Source of the DNA: Thalassotalea_B sp049613795
Lineage (GTDB): Bacteria > Pseudomonadota > Gammaproteobacteria > Enterobacterales > Alteromonadaceae
NCBI GenBank assembly: GCA_049613795.1
Contig: JBMZCX010000006.1
Location: 1 to 54,896 of the forward strand
DNA: 54,896 nt
Direction of reading: 5' to 3'
The first letter of the stretch is position 1. The number at the start of each line of letters is the position of its first letter. Of the stretch, positions 1 to 8,895 are shown piece by piece. Both the position numbers and the translations under genes were made by a program. Under the pieces are notes generated by a model. It was not told the DNA's origin. It saw only the letters and a list, made by a program, of their open reading frames with translations, and made no database searches.

Positions 1-71
1 TGTTTTTTTTAAATATTAATTATTTATATTTTTTTTGTTAAATGTGCAATTTTACTATTATTGTTTATGTC

Positions 72-81
72 CCTGATCAGG
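72..81. promoter_or_regulatory. 10-bp perfect palindrome upstream of the M4 protease
   Basis: CCTGATCAGG is a perfect palindrome 38 bases before the protease start codon, flanked by an off-centre ATTGTTT...AAACAAT pair at 60-88. It could be an operator or part of a leader hairpin. I know no regulator that it clearly matches, so the role is open. Confidence 0.25.
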
Positions 82-119
82 AAACAATATTAATAATAAA
101 ACAATAAAAAGGGATAAGT

Positions 120-2336
120 ATGAATAAGAAGTATTTAAAATATATTATTTCGGCTTCGTTAGGTGCTATGTCATTAAATGCATTCTCTGCTAGTGATATC
201 AACATTGAAGCAGCAACAGAAAAAGGCCTACCTAGCTTTATTAAAGGTGATTTAGGCAAAATTAACGCAACCCCAACCACTTTTTCAATAGCAAGTCTTT
301 TAAAGGCAAATAACCAGTACGCTTTAAATGGCAATGAAGGATTTTCAGTTAAAGAGCGCTGGATTGATAAGCTTGGAAAGCAACACTTACGTGTTAATCA
401 AACTATTAATGGCTTACCTGTATATGGCACAAGCTTAACATTACATTCTTCAGTAAAATTAAATAGCTTATTAAGCGCAGAAAGTGATAGCGAAGTGTAT
501 GCTATTACAGGGATTGTTGCTTCTGCAAAAAGCGATTCGACTAAGAATAAAATGGCAATGTCATCGGCTAGAGGCGATATTAAAAAAATAAAAAATATTG
601 CTAAAAAGCATGGTGAAGTCATTTCAAGCCCAAGAATGGTGTATGTATACCTTCCTTTGAAAGATGAAACGGTAAAAGCGTGGAAGGTTGATGTTAAATG
701 GAATAATGGCGGTGAGGACTTTGGTCGCGATGTATTATTTTATGATGCGAAAACATTATCATTAGTAACTCGTCATGCTCAAGTACACTCAGCTAAGTCG
801 TGGAGAACATACGATTTACGTAATCGTACACAAAATTATGCGCCAGGTACTTTACTTTGTACTAATAACCAAACTTGTGGTGATGCTTCAGCACAGCGAG
901 CACATGATGGTGCTGCGACAGTTTATGATTATTATGCAGAGCGATTTAACCGTGACAGCATTAATGGTAACGGTTTAACAATGGTGTCTAGTGTGCATCT
1001 TGGTAATAATGTTGCTAATGCGTATTGGACGGGTAGCCAAATGATGTATGGCGACGGTGATGGCCAAACATTAGCTGATTTAACATTAAGTTTTGACGTA
1101 ATTGGTCATGAATTAACGCACGGTGTAACTCAATACACTGCAGGATTAATTTATAACAATGCTTCAGGCGCTTTAAATGAAGCATGGTCTGATATTTTAG
1201 GTGTTGCTTCTAAAGCTTATCGTGATGGTACGACCCAAGGTGACTGGTACTTAGCTGAAGAAAGTTACACACCGAATATTAGTGGCGATGCAATGCGTTA
1301 TATGAAAAACCCAACGCAAGACAACTATTCAAGAGATTGGTGGCCAGAGCGTATTCCATTTACTAACAACCCAAGCAACTCTAATGACCAAGGTGGCGTA
1401 CATGGTAATTCAGGCATTGCTAACTTAGCGTTTGCTTTATTGTCAGATGGTGGTACTCACCCGCGTAATAAGTCAACAGCTCAAGTGCCAGGTATTGGTA
1501 TTCTTAAGGCTGAACAAATTTTCTATCGTGCTTTAACTACCTATATGAATCAAAGCACCAATTTTGCGGGCGCGAGAAGTGCTACAGCACAAGCGGCACA
1601 AGATTTATACGGTGCTGGTGAAAAAACAGCGGTTGAAACAGCTTGGTGTGCTGTTGGTGTAGGTACTTGTCCTGATACTGGTGGCGGAACAGGAAGTGAG
1701 ACAGAAGTACTAGAAAATGGTGTTGCTAAAACAGGTATTTCGGGAAGTGCTAAAGCAGAGAAATTCTTTACTTTAGACGTACCTGCAGGTGCTACTGACT
1801 TAGTTTTCACAACGACTGGTGGTTCAGGAGATGCAGATTTATTCGTTAAATTTGGCAGCGAACCTACACTAAACTCATTTGAATGTTCTAGTACTACAGC
1901 TACGAGCAACGAAACCTGTAGTATTGCTAATGTGCAAGAAGGTACTTACCACGTTATGGTGCAAGCATGGAATCAAATTAGTGGCGTAAGCTTAACGGGT
2001 AACTTTGAGGAAGCGGTTGACCCAGGGCTAGAACCTATTGATGTTTCGGCAACTAATGTGTCTGTATCTAGACGTGCTTGGAAGCGTTATACATATACAA
2101 TACCTGCTGGCTATAGCAGCATGACGGTTTCAACTTCTGGTGGAACTGGCGATGCAGATTTATATGTGAATTTTGGCTCTCAATCATCAACTTCTAGTTA
2201 TGATTGTCGCCCTTACCGTAACGGTAACAACGAAAGCTGTGAATTTGAAAACCCTGCAGCTGGTACTTGGTACCTTGATATATACGGTTACAGTGCAGCA
2301 TCAGGCATTACTCTAAGTTTAAAAGCGACACCTTAG
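120..2336 (+). CDS. Secreted M4 (vibriolysin-like) zinc metalloprotease with two C-terminal PPC domains
   Basis: An extracellular zinc endopeptidase of the thermolysin family. The 738-residue preproprotein starts with a signal peptide ending near AFSA. An FTP/PepSY-type propeptide follows to about residue 220. The catalytic domain shows the HELTH zinc site (His330, Glu331, His334) and the third ligand Glu354 in a GALNEAW motif, with the 20-residue spacing seen in thermolysin. Two beta-sandwich PPC domains with GGSGDADLF and GGTGDADLY signatures occupy about residues 540-640 and 650-735. PPC domains are usually removed after secretion and may aid export or substrate binding. All catalytic landmarks are intact. 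It stands alone, with a terminator just downstream, and fits protein scavenging by a marine heterotroph. Confidence 0.96.
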   Translation: MNKKYLKYIISASLGAMSLNAFSASDINIEAATEKGLPSFIKGDLGKINATPTTFSIASLLKANNQYALNGNEGFSVKERWIDKLGKQHLRVNQTINGLPVYGTSLTLHSSVKLNSLLSAESDSEVYAITGIVASAKSDSTKNKMAMSSARGDIKKIKNIAKKHGEVISSPRMVYVYLPLKDETVKAWKVDVKWNNGGEDFGRDVLFYDAKTLSLVTRHAQVHSAKSWRTYDLRNRTQNYAPGTLLCTNNQTCGDASAQRAHDGAATVYDYYAERFNRDSINGNGLTMVSSVHLGNNVANAYWTGSQMMYGDGDGQTLADLTLSFDVIGHELTHGVTQYTAGLIYNNASGALNEAWSDILGVASKAYRDGTTQGDWYLAEESYTPNISGDAMRYMKNPTQDNYSRDWWPERIPFTNNPSNSNDQGGVHGNSGIANLAFALLSDGGTHPRNKSTAQVPGIGILKAEQIFYRALTTYMNQSTNFAGARSATAQAAQDLYGAGEKTAVETAWCAVGVGTCPDTGGGTGSETEVLENGVAKTGISGSAKAEKFFTLDVPAGATDLVFTTTGGSGDADLFVKFGSEPTLNSFECSSTTATSNETCSIANVQEGTYHVMVQAWNQISGVSLTGNFEEAVDPGLEPIDVSATNVSVSRRAWKRYTYTIPAGYSSMTVSTSGGTGDADLYVNFGSQSSTSSYDCRPYRNGNNESCEFENPAAGTWYLDIYGYSAASGITLSLKATP

Positions 2337-2360
2337 TTTTTATATTGTGTCTATGTGATA

Positions 2361-2387
2361 AAGGCGGCGAGAGCCGCCTTATTTTTT
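2361..2387. terminator. Bidirectional rho-independent terminator
   Basis: The arms AAGGCGGC and GCCGCCTT enclose a GAGA loop, followed by ATTTTTT on the plus strand. The hairpin lies between the convergent M4 protease and PqiA-like genes and overlaps the stop codon of the latter, so it can serve both. Confidence 0.85.
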
Positions 2388-2987
2388 ACCTTTTGAAAAG
2401 CTTAATTGGTACAACTGGCAAGCTATCAACGATACTAGGCAGTATGCTGCAAAGTAATAAAACCCCTCACCTGCGGCTGAAAGTGTTTCGCTACTCATTT
2501 CTATATTAATTTTAAAACCGAACATAGAGAGTTGATGTGTAGTAGCCGTCTCAGCATGATTAGTCGATAATACGGCTAAAAATATTGCAACAACAAAAAC
2601 ATCAGCCATTGACCACTTGCCAATAGCGCCAACAAAATTCACTAAACGGCGTTCAAGTGAAGTATTCTTTTTTAGATAGGCAATTAATAACAAAACACTT
2701 TTAAAAATTGGAATGCACACTGAAAAAGCAAAAATAAGTATAGCGACAAAAGTGCGCTGGTCTTGCCATAGTTCTTTTACCGTGCCAATTAATGAAAGCT
2801 GTTTATTAACAATGTCTGTTGTAAATTCAGAGCCGCTTACCGCGGCGGTCATTGCCATATCAAGTGAAAACATAGGTAACAAAATACCGGGCACAAACAG
2901 CACTAGTGCTAAAATATTCAAATAAAAGCCAATGTGTTTTTTTAACACCATAAACCTCATAAAAATTAATGTGTAAAAAGAATGCAC
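2379..2987 (-). CDS. PqiA-like (paraquat-inducible protein A family) inner membrane protein
   Basis: A 202-residue integral membrane protein with about four hydrophobic segments. It has the PqiA-family pattern: a first helix ending in a PGILLPMFSL-like stretch, a central helix pair and a KWSMADVFVVA motif. PqiA proteins work with MCE-domain partners (PqiB) in lipid transport between the membranes, but no MCE gene is nearby. It is about half the length of E. coli PqiA, so it is a single-domain family member. Start is uncertain: in-frame ATGs at residues 10 and 13 are also plausible because the first nine residues lie before the expected cytosolic segment. Confidence 0.75.
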   Translation of the reverse strand: MHSFYTLIFMRFMVLKKHIGFYLNILALVLFVPGILLPMFSLDMAMTAAVSGSEFTTDIVNKQLSLIGTVKELWQDQRTFVAILIFAFSVCIPIFKSVLLLIAYLKKNTSLERRLVNFVGAIGKWSMADVFVVAIFLAVLSTNHAETATTHQLSMFGFKINIEMSSETLSAAGEGFYYFAAYCLVSLIACQLYQLSFSKGKK

Positions 2988-3041
2988 AATGTATATTGGT
3001 TTACTAAAAGAATAAAGACCTAGGGCAATGAATAACGAGTT

Positions 3042-3899
3042 ATGAATTATTCCATTATTAAAGTTGTATCGTTAACTTTTATCGCATTAGCTGCGTTTGC
3101 CGCTAATTCTGTAATATGCAGGCTTGCCTTAGGTGCTCAAGCTATTGATGCCGCTAGTTTTACTATCATACGACTATTATCTGGTGCCTGTGTATTGCTG
3201 TTGTTAGCTCACGCAGGCAAGACACATAAAAAATTAATTTATAAAGGCTCATGGTTAGGTGGTATGACCTTGTTTATCTATGCTTGTACTTTTTCATATG
3301 CCTATATTACTTTAGATACGGCAACGGGGGCTTTAATTCTTTTTGCGGCGGTACAGCTTTCCATAATGTTTATTTCTTCTTTTCAAGGGGAAAAATTTAG
3401 CCGTTATGAATGGCTTGGTATTACAGTCTCTTTTTTAGGTTTCAGTTATTTGGTGTGGCCGTTAGTGTCTCAGCCTAGTTTTAGTGGTGCAATACTAATG
3501 ATTATTTCTGGTGCTGCGTGGGGAGTTTATACATTAATTGGTAGGGGGAGTAAGCAACCACTTACTGATACTTGTTATAACTTTTTGCGAAGTTTGCCTT
3601 TTGTATTGATTTTGTTTCTATTTACTTACTCACAATTTGAATGGTCAAGTACGGGCGTTTTATTGGCGATATTATCAGGTGCTATAACCTCTGGCGTTGG
3701 TTATGCTATTTGGTATTTAGTGCTACCTAGTCTGGCGGCAACACAGGCGGCAGTTTTGCAGTTAACGGTGCCAATTATCGCCGCAATTGGTGGTGTAATC
3801 TTTGTTTCAGAAGCAATGACTTTAAGATTAATGCTGTCATCTTGCTTGGTACTTGGCGGTATTGCGATAGTTATTTTTTCGAAATCAGCAAAATCTTAA
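3042..3899 (+). CDS. EamA/DMT-superfamily transporter
   Basis: A 285-residue inner membrane protein with about ten hydrophobic helices arranged as two EamA repeats (about residues 8-135 and 145-280). The first helix has the AANSVICRLAL start typical of the family, and the second repeat has an SGAAWGVYTLIGRGS segment. Such proteins export metabolites or amino acids, but the substrate cannot be read from sequence. It is a single gene in the same direction as lexA, with 96 bases between them that contain the lexA operators. No terminator is evident after it. Confidence 0.88.
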   Translation: MNYSIIKVVSLTFIALAAFAANSVICRLALGAQAIDAASFTIIRLLSGACVLLLLAHAGKTHKKLIYKGSWLGGMTLFIYACTFSYAYITLDTATGALILFAAVQLSIMFISSFQGEKFSRYEWLGITVSFLGFSYLVWPLVSQPSFSGAILMIISGAAWGVYTLIGRGSKQPLTDTCYNFLRSLPFVLILFLFTYSQFEWSSTGVLLAILSGAITSGVGYAIWYLVLPSLAATQAAVLQLTVPIIAAIGGVIFVSEAMTLRLMLSSCLVLGGIAIVIFSKSAKS

Positions 3900-3931
3900 T
3901 TCGAATGTAAGAATTGTGACTGTTTATTTAC

Positions 3932-3964
3932 TTGTGTTTATTAACAGTGTGTATACAATGACAG
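3932..3964 (+). promoter_or_regulatory. Tandem LexA (SOS) boxes of the lexA promoter
   Basis: Two adjacent CTGT-N8-ACAG-like operators each have one mismatch: TTGT-N8-ACAG at 3932-3947 and GTGT-N8-ACAG at 3949-3964. They end 31 bases before the lexA ATG. A weaker CTGT-N8-TACT half-match follows at 3970. Two operators upstream of lexA is the arrangement in E. coli and fits autoregulation. Confidence 0.8.
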
Positions 3965-3995
3965 TATCTCTGTGTAAGAAATACTGGAATAATAA

Positions 3996-4619
3996 ATGAC
4001 TGAGCTACGCCCCCTTACTGCCAGACAGCAACAAATTTTTGATCTGATCAAAGAAAAAATTTCTGATACAGGTATGCCACCAACACGAGCTGAAATTGCT
4101 AACTTTTTTGGCTTTAAATCAGCTAACGCCGCTGAAGAGCACTTAAAAGCATTAGCTAAAAAAGGCTATATTGAAATGTTACCTGGGACTTCTCGTGGAA
4201 TTCGTTTAGCGGAAGAATTAATGGTTGAAACGGGTTTGCCGCTAATTGGTCGTGTTGCTGCAGGTGAACCAATTCTAGCTCAAGAGCATGTTGAAGAGCA
4301 TTACCAAGTTGATGGTAGCCTATTCCACCCTGCGGCAGATTACTTACTTAGAGTGAATGGCGAAAGCATGAAAGATATTGGTATTCTTGATGGCGATTTA
4401 TTGGCTGTTCACCAAACGACTGATGTGAAAAATGGCCAAGTTATTGTGGCACGAGTTGAAGATGATGTGACGGTGAAGCGTTTTAAGCGAGAAGGCAACG
4501 TAGTTTATTTACATGCTGAAAACACTGAGTTTTCACCTATTAAGGTGGATTTAAGTACGCAGCAGTTTAATGTTGAAGGTATTGCGGTTGGTGTTATTCG
4601 CTCTGCTGATTGGATGTAA
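3996..4619 (+). CDS. lexA: LexA repressor, self-cleaving SOS regulator
   Basis: The SOS-response repressor, with an N-terminal winged helix (residues 1-70, starting MTELRPLTARQQQIF) and a C-terminal S24 autoprotease domain. The scissile bond is Ala89-Gly90 in GRVAAGEP. The catalytic Ser124 lies in GESMKDIGILDGD, and the catalytic Lys161 follows in VTVKRF. At 207 residues it has the normal family length. Binding to activated RecA filaments triggers self-cleavage and derepression. It is preceded by two of its own operators. In E. coli dinF follows lexA directly, but here dinF lies about 10.5 kb downstream, beyond the cox cluster. Confidence 0.98.
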   Translation: MTELRPLTARQQQIFDLIKEKISDTGMPPTRAEIANFFGFKSANAAEEHLKALAKKGYIEMLPGTSRGIRLAEELMVETGLPLIGRVAAGEPILAQEHVEEHYQVDGSLFHPAADYLLRVNGESMKDIGILDGDLLAVHQTTDVKNGQVIVARVEDDVTVKRFKREGNVVYLHAENTEFSPIKVDLSTQQFNVEGIAVGVIRSADWM

Positions 4620-4651
4620 ATTCACGACTCAAACTCTATCGCTTATATAAA

Positions 4652-4683
4652 AGGGTTTTATACGAGTAACTTAATAAAACCCT
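4652..4683 (+). terminator. Possible first terminator hairpin after lexA
   Basis: AGGGTTTTA and TAAAACCCT form a 9-bp stem with a 14-base loop, followed by a T-rich but interrupted tract. It is weaker as a terminator than the next hairpin. Confidence 0.45.
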
Positions 4684-4706
4684 ACTTTGCTTTGCTTTTT
4701 GATCAT

Positions 4707-4730
4707 AAAAGCTATATTTTCAGCTTTTTT
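4707..4730 (+). terminator. Rho-independent terminator after lexA
   Basis: AAAAGCT and AGCTTTT arms with a short AT-rich loop are followed directly by a run of T residues. It sits 88 bases after the lexA stop. Confidence 0.55.
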
Positions 4731-4938
4731 CACACTTATTTGATCTATTTCCTTGAAAAGATTGTTTTTTGTACAAAAAATAATCTCCTCCTCTTTTATC
4801 TAAAAATACTTTATTAGAGTAATTGCTTAATTGTTAATCGGTTGGTTAATGCCATACCTAATCAGCGCTCTATCGATTTAGAGTTTACACTCTATTGTTA
4901 TTATTGAGTTTTTCATTAAAAATTTCATGATTTATGAT

Positions 4939-4952
4939 TTGACCTAGATCAA
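4939..4952. promoter_or_regulatory. FNR/Anr-like site upstream of the cytochrome oxidase operon
   Basis: TTGACCTAGATCAA matches the FNR/Anr/EtrA consensus TTGAT-N4-ATCAA with one difference. It lies about 180 bases before the coxB start. An oxygen-sensing regulator here would make sense for an aerobic oxidase operon. Whether it represses or activates cannot be told without a mapped transcription start. Confidence 0.6.
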
Positions 4953-5130
4953 CTTTTAAGTAATTCTAGGATAGAAAGTAATCAAACATAATAATAAAAC
5001 GAATTTTGGCTTGGCTAAAAAGTCGTCAAATAATAACAACAAAACACATAATAAAAACTAAATGCGCAAGAGCTAAGTATTACTGTGTACCACGGTTTTT
5101 TTTAACTTAGAGGGGTTAAGGAGATGTCGA

Positions 5131-6681
5131 GTGAAAAGACGTAACCTAGGTTGGCTGTTACTAGGCTTGGTCGTTCCTAGTATGGCTTGGGCAGAAAAAC
5201 AATTAAATCTAACTAAAGGTGTTACTGAAATTAGTAACGAAGTATACGATTTACATATGTATGCCCTTTATATTTGTACGGCAATTGGTGTAGTGGTATT
5301 TGGCGCGATGATTTGGTCGATGATTTTTCATCGTAAATCAAAGGGGGCTAAAGCGGCAACATTCCATGAAAGTACGAAAGTAGAAATAATTTGGACTGTT
5401 GTACCCATTTTTATTCTGATTGCGATGGCAATTCCTGCGACACAAACCTTAATTTCCATGGAAAATAATGACGACTCTGACCTCACCATTCAAATTACGG
5501 GGTCACAATGGAAATGGCACTATAAATATTTCGATCAAGACGTAGAATTTTATTCCGTGTTATCAACCCCCCGAGAACAATACGAAAATCATAATGGTGA
5601 AACAGCAGCTAAAGGTGAAAACTACCTATTAGAAGTTGATAAACACTTAGTGATCCCGGTGAATAAAAAAGTACGTTTCTTAATAACTTCCGATGATGTT
5701 ATTCATTCTTGGTGGGTACCTGCATTTGCGGTGAAACAAGATGCTAACCCAGGTTTTATTAATGAAGCTTGGGCTATTGTGCCTGAACCGGGTATTTATC
5801 GTGGCCAATGTGCAGAGCTTTGCGGTAAAGACCACGGCTTTATGCCTGTAGTGGTTGAAGTGAAATCAGAAAATGATTATGCGCTTTGGCTTAAAGAGCA
5901 GCACCAATTAAAAGCAGATGCTGCGGCTGCAGAAGCGGCATCATTAAATGCGTCTGTTTCAAAAGACGAGCTAATGCAATTAGGTGAGCAAACATACACG
6001 GCTTATTGTGCGGCATGTCACCAACCCACAGGCTTAGGCTTACCGCCAGCATTTCCAGCATTGAAAGGTAGTCCAATTACTACTACAGGCGGCATTGATG
6101 AACACATTAATATTGTCGTTAATGGCCGAGCAGGAACAGGTATGCAAGGCTACGGTAAGCAACTTAGCTTGAAAGAAATTGCGGCAGTTGTTACTTATGA
6201 GCGAAATGCTTGGGGAAATAATACGGGCGATACTGTACAAGCTGCAGATGTGCAGGCGGCATCAGGTAATGCTGCTCCGCCGGCTGCTGCAGTTGTTGAG
6301 CAAGTAGTTGATGATTTAGCGACTCAAGTGGCTGAAGAGGTTGTTGAAGACTTAACGAAAGTTTATACCTTAGAAGAATTAACCGCTAAAGGTGAAAAAG
6401 TTTATAACACGACTTGTGCTGCTTGCCATCAACCAACAGGCGCGGGATTACCACCAGCATTTCCAAGTTTAATTGGTAGCCCAATTATTAAAGGCGATGT
6501 AAGTGCACATATTGATATGGTGTTAAACGGTAGTAAGAAAAATCCAACGATGGCTGCTTTTAGAGCGTCATTATCTAAAACCGATATTGCAGCGGTTATT
6601 ACTTTCGAGCGTAATGCTTGGGGTAATAATTCAGGTGATATTGTACAACCCGCAGACATTGATGCTGCAAGTGCTAAGTAG
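5131..6681 (+). CDS. ctaC: Cytochrome c oxidase subunit II with two fused cytochrome c domains
   Basis: This subunit carries the CuA centre of the aa3/caa3-type terminal oxidase. The 516-residue protein has a signal peptide (to about residue 22), two transmembrane helices (about 43-65 and 87-105) and the cupredoxin domain. The CuA loop QCAELCGKDHGFM follows, and then two class I cytochrome c domains with CAACH heme sites at Cys293 and Cys429. The two heme domains are close internal repeats, each ending in an ERNAWGNN-type motif. The start is GTG at 5131, supported by AAGGAG at 5118-5123. An ATG at 5124 gives only six codons before a stop. First gene of the cox operon. Extra heme domains probably receive electrons from soluble or membrane cytochromes. 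Confidence 0.96.
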   Translation: MKRRNLGWLLLGLVVPSMAWAEKQLNLTKGVTEISNEVYDLHMYALYICTAIGVVVFGAMIWSMIFHRKSKGAKAATFHESTKVEIIWTVVPIFILIAMAIPATQTLISMENNDDSDLTIQITGSQWKWHYKYFDQDVEFYSVLSTPREQYENHNGETAAKGENYLLEVDKHLVIPVNKKVRFLITSDDVIHSWWVPAFAVKQDANPGFINEAWAIVPEPGIYRGQCAELCGKDHGFMPVVVEVKSENDYALWLKEQHQLKADAAAAEAASLNASVSKDELMQLGEQTYTAYCAACHQPTGLGLPPAFPALKGSPITTTGGIDEHINIVVNGRAGTGMQGYGKQLSLKEIAAVVTYERNAWGNNTGDTVQAADVQAASGNAAPPAAAVVEQVVDDLATQVAEEVVEDLTKVYTLEELTAKGEKVYNTTCAACHQPTGAGLPPAFPSLIGSPIIKGDVSAHIDMVLNGSKKNPTMAAFRASLSKTDIAAVITFERNAWGNNSGDIVQPADIDAASAK

Positions 6682-6692
6682 GAGGACGAATA

Positions 6693-8282
6693 ATGACTAC
6701 AGAAGCTATTCACGACTCGCATGAGCACGATCATCATGATCATAAAATGACGGGGCTAAAACGTTGGTTATATACCACTAACCATAAAGATATTGGTACA
6801 TTGTACCTTTGGTTTGCATTCATCATGTTATTAGTTGGTGGTGCATTGGCTATGGTGATCCGTGCTGAGTTATTTCAGCCGGGGTTACAATTAGTTGAGC
6901 CAGACTTTTTCAATCAGTTAACCACAGTGCATGGTTTAATTATGGTGTTTGGCGCCATAATGCCAGCGTTTACTGGTTTTGCTAACTGGATGATTCCAAT
7001 GATGATTGGTGCGCCAGATATGGCTCTTCCAAGAATGAATAACTGGAGTTTTTGGATTTTGCCTTTTGCATTTTCAATACTGCTTTCTTCGTTTTTTATG
7101 GAGTCAGGTGCGCCTAACTTTGGTTGGACGTTTTATGCGCCATTATCAAGTACCTATTCGAATGGTAGTACCGCCTTCTTTGTATTTGCTGTACATATCA
7201 TGGGTATTTCTTCAATTATGGGGGCAATTAACGTAATTGTTACCATTATGAATATGCGTGCGCCAGGTATGACGTATATGAAAATGCCTTTATTTGTATG
7301 GACATTTTTTATCACGGCTTACTTATTAATCGCGGTAATGCCCGTACTGGCAGGTGTAGTCACTATGCTCCTAACCGATACCTATTTTGGCACAAGTTTC
7401 TTTGATGCCGCTGGTGGTGGTGATCCCGTTATGTTCCAGCATATATTCTGGTTCTTTGGACACCCTGAAGTGTATATTATGATTTTACCCGCCTTTGGTA
7501 TTGTTTCGACTATTATCCCAGCATTCGCTCGTAAACGATTATTTGGTTATAGCTCTATGGTGTATGCCACAGCGTCTATTGCCTTCTTGTCATTTATTGT
7601 CTGGGCGCATCATATGTTTACTACCGGAATGCCGTTATTTGGCGAGCTATTCTTTATGTACTGTACGATGTTAATTGCCATTCCAACAGGGGTAAAAGTA
7701 TTTAACTGGGTTGCAACAATGTGGCGTGGTTCAATGACGTTTGAAATACCTATGTTGTTTTCAATTGCCTTTGTTATTTTATTCACTATTGGTGGTTTTT
7801 CAGGGTTAATGTTGGCATTAACACCAGTTGATTTCCAATACCATGATACCTACTTTGTGGTTGCGCATTTCCATTATGTATTGGTAACAGGTTCATTATT
7901 TTCTATCTATGCGGGGGCTTATTATTGGCTGCCTAAGTGGACAGGTAATATGTATAACGACAAATTAAGTAAAGCCCATTTTTGGTGCTCACTTATTTCG
8001 GTTAATATTTTGTTCTTCCCTATGCACTTTTTAGGTTTGGCAGGTATGCCTCGTCGTATTCCTGACTATGCCTTACAGTTTGCCGATTTCAATAAGTGGG
8101 TAAGTATTGGCGGTTTTGCCTTTGGTTTATCTCAGTTAATTTTTCTTGCGGTAGTGATTAAATGTATTCGCGGTGGAGAAAAAGCAGCAGCTAAGCCTTG
8201 GGATGGTGCTGAAGGGTTAGAATGGACGGTGGCAAGTCCTGCGCCTTACCATACCTTTGAAACACCACCTAAAATTGATTAA
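6693..8282 (+). CDS. ctaD: Cytochrome c oxidase subunit I
   Basis: The catalytic heme-copper subunit, with 529 residues and twelve predicted transmembrane helices. Recognisable family motifs are the TTNHKDIGTLYL start, the FWFFGHPEVYIM segment (CuB ligand His and the cross-linked Tyr), the adjacent WAHHMF histidine pair and the VVAHFHYVL pair that binds the low-spin and high-spin hemes. This is the A-type (mitochondrial-like) heme-copper oxidase. It starts 12 bases after the subunit II stop with a good GGAGGA ribosome site. Its neighbours CtaG, CtaA and CtaB provide copper and heme A for this subunit. Confidence 0.98.
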   Translation: MTTEAIHDSHEHDHHDHKMTGLKRWLYTTNHKDIGTLYLWFAFIMLLVGGALAMVIRAELFQPGLQLVEPDFFNQLTTVHGLIMVFGAIMPAFTGFANWMIPMMIGAPDMALPRMNNWSFWILPFAFSILLSSFFMESGAPNFGWTFYAPLSSTYSNGSTAFFVFAVHIMGISSIMGAINVIVTIMNMRAPGMTYMKMPLFVWTFFITAYLLIAVMPVLAGVVTMLLTDTYFGTSFFDAAGGGDPVMFQHIFWFFGHPEVYIMILPAFGIVSTIIPAFARKRLFGYSSMVYATASIAFLSFIVWAHHMFTTGMPLFGELFFMYCTMLIAIPTGVKVFNWVATMWRGSMTFEIPMLFSIAFVILFTIGGFSGLMLALTPVDFQYHDTYFVVAHFHYVLVTGSLFSIYAGAYYWLPKWTGNMYNDKLSKAHFWCSLISVNILFFPMHFLGLAGMPRRIPDYALQFADFNKWVSIGGFAFGLSQLIFLAVVIKCIRGGEKAAAKPWDGAEGLEWTVASPAPYHTFETPPKID

Positions 8283-8294
8283 TAGGCAAGTTAA

Positions 8295-8867
8295 ATGAGC
8301 ACTGAGCAAAATCAAGAGCCTGTTGGAAAGAATCAACAAGAACAAGCGAAAACAAAAACAGTTAAAAAGTTAGTGTTAATTGTATTTGCCATGTTTGGTT
8401 TTGGTTTTGCCTTAGTGCCGTTATACGACGTGTTTTGTGACATTACAGGATTAAACGGTAAAACAGCTACTTCAGCGGCCAATATTAATGAAGACGGTAT
8501 TGATAAAAGCCGAGTGGTTACTGTGCAATTTATCAGCCGAACCGCTAAGGGTATTCCTTGGCAGTTTGAGCCCATGATAAATGAAATAAAAGTACATCCT
8601 GGTGAAATGAAACTTGTAAAATTTTATGCAAAAAATGAGTCGCTAAATGACATTGTTGGGCAGGCTGTACCGTCTGTTTCGCCGGGTCAAGCTGCGATTT
8701 ATTTTCAAAAAATTGAGTGTTTTTGTTTTAACCAACAACCGTTAAAAGCCCAGCAAGATATTGAAATGGCATTGCAGTTTTATGTTGATACTGAATTGCC
8801 TGACGAGGTGTCTACAATCACCTTGTCTTATACCTTGTACGACATAACGGCAAAAGTTGAAACTTAG
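8295..8867 (+). CDS. ctaG: Cytochrome c oxidase assembly protein CtaG/Cox11
   Basis: A 190-residue copper chaperone that delivers Cu(I) to the CuB site of subunit I. One N-terminal membrane anchor (about residues 25-45) precedes a periplasmic immunoglobulin-like domain. The copper-binding motif ECFCFNQQ is present near residues 140-147, with the family PLYDVFCDITG segment after the helix. It lies between subunits I and III, the usual proteobacterial order, with short gaps on both sides. Confidence 0.96.
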   Translation: MSTEQNQEPVGKNQQEQAKTKTVKKLVLIVFAMFGFGFALVPLYDVFCDITGLNGKTATSAANINEDGIDKSRVVTVQFISRTAKGIPWQFEPMINEIKVHPGEMKLVKFYAKNESLNDIVGQAVPSVSPGQAAIYFQKIECFCFNQQPLKAQQDIEMALQFYVDTELPDEVSTITLSYTLYDITAKVET

Positions 8868-8895
8868 GTGTTTCACTTAAACACAGGGGAAAGTT

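Larger units (their letters stand above)
4620..5130. other. 511-bp intergenic region between lexA and coxB
   Basis: This gap holds the lexA terminator, a very AT-rich stretch, the FNR-like dyad at 4939-4952 and presumably the cox operon promoter. No ORF with coding character is visible. From the dyad to the GTG start is about 180 bases, so a long leader is likely. Confidence 0.6.

Noticed and set aside
1550..1909. A 119-codon reverse-strand ORF inside the M4 protease
   Set aside because: It lies fully opposite a gene with intact catalytic motifs and is rich in Pro/Val/Ala, as expected for a complement of Gly/Thr-rich sequence. No ribosome site or family resemblance.
5124..5144. Short upstream frame starting at ATG 5124 before coxB
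   Set aside because: It would encode only six residues and overlaps the GTG start of coxB. The AAGGAG site is better spaced for the GTG, so I treat it as chance, although a leader role cannot be excluded.
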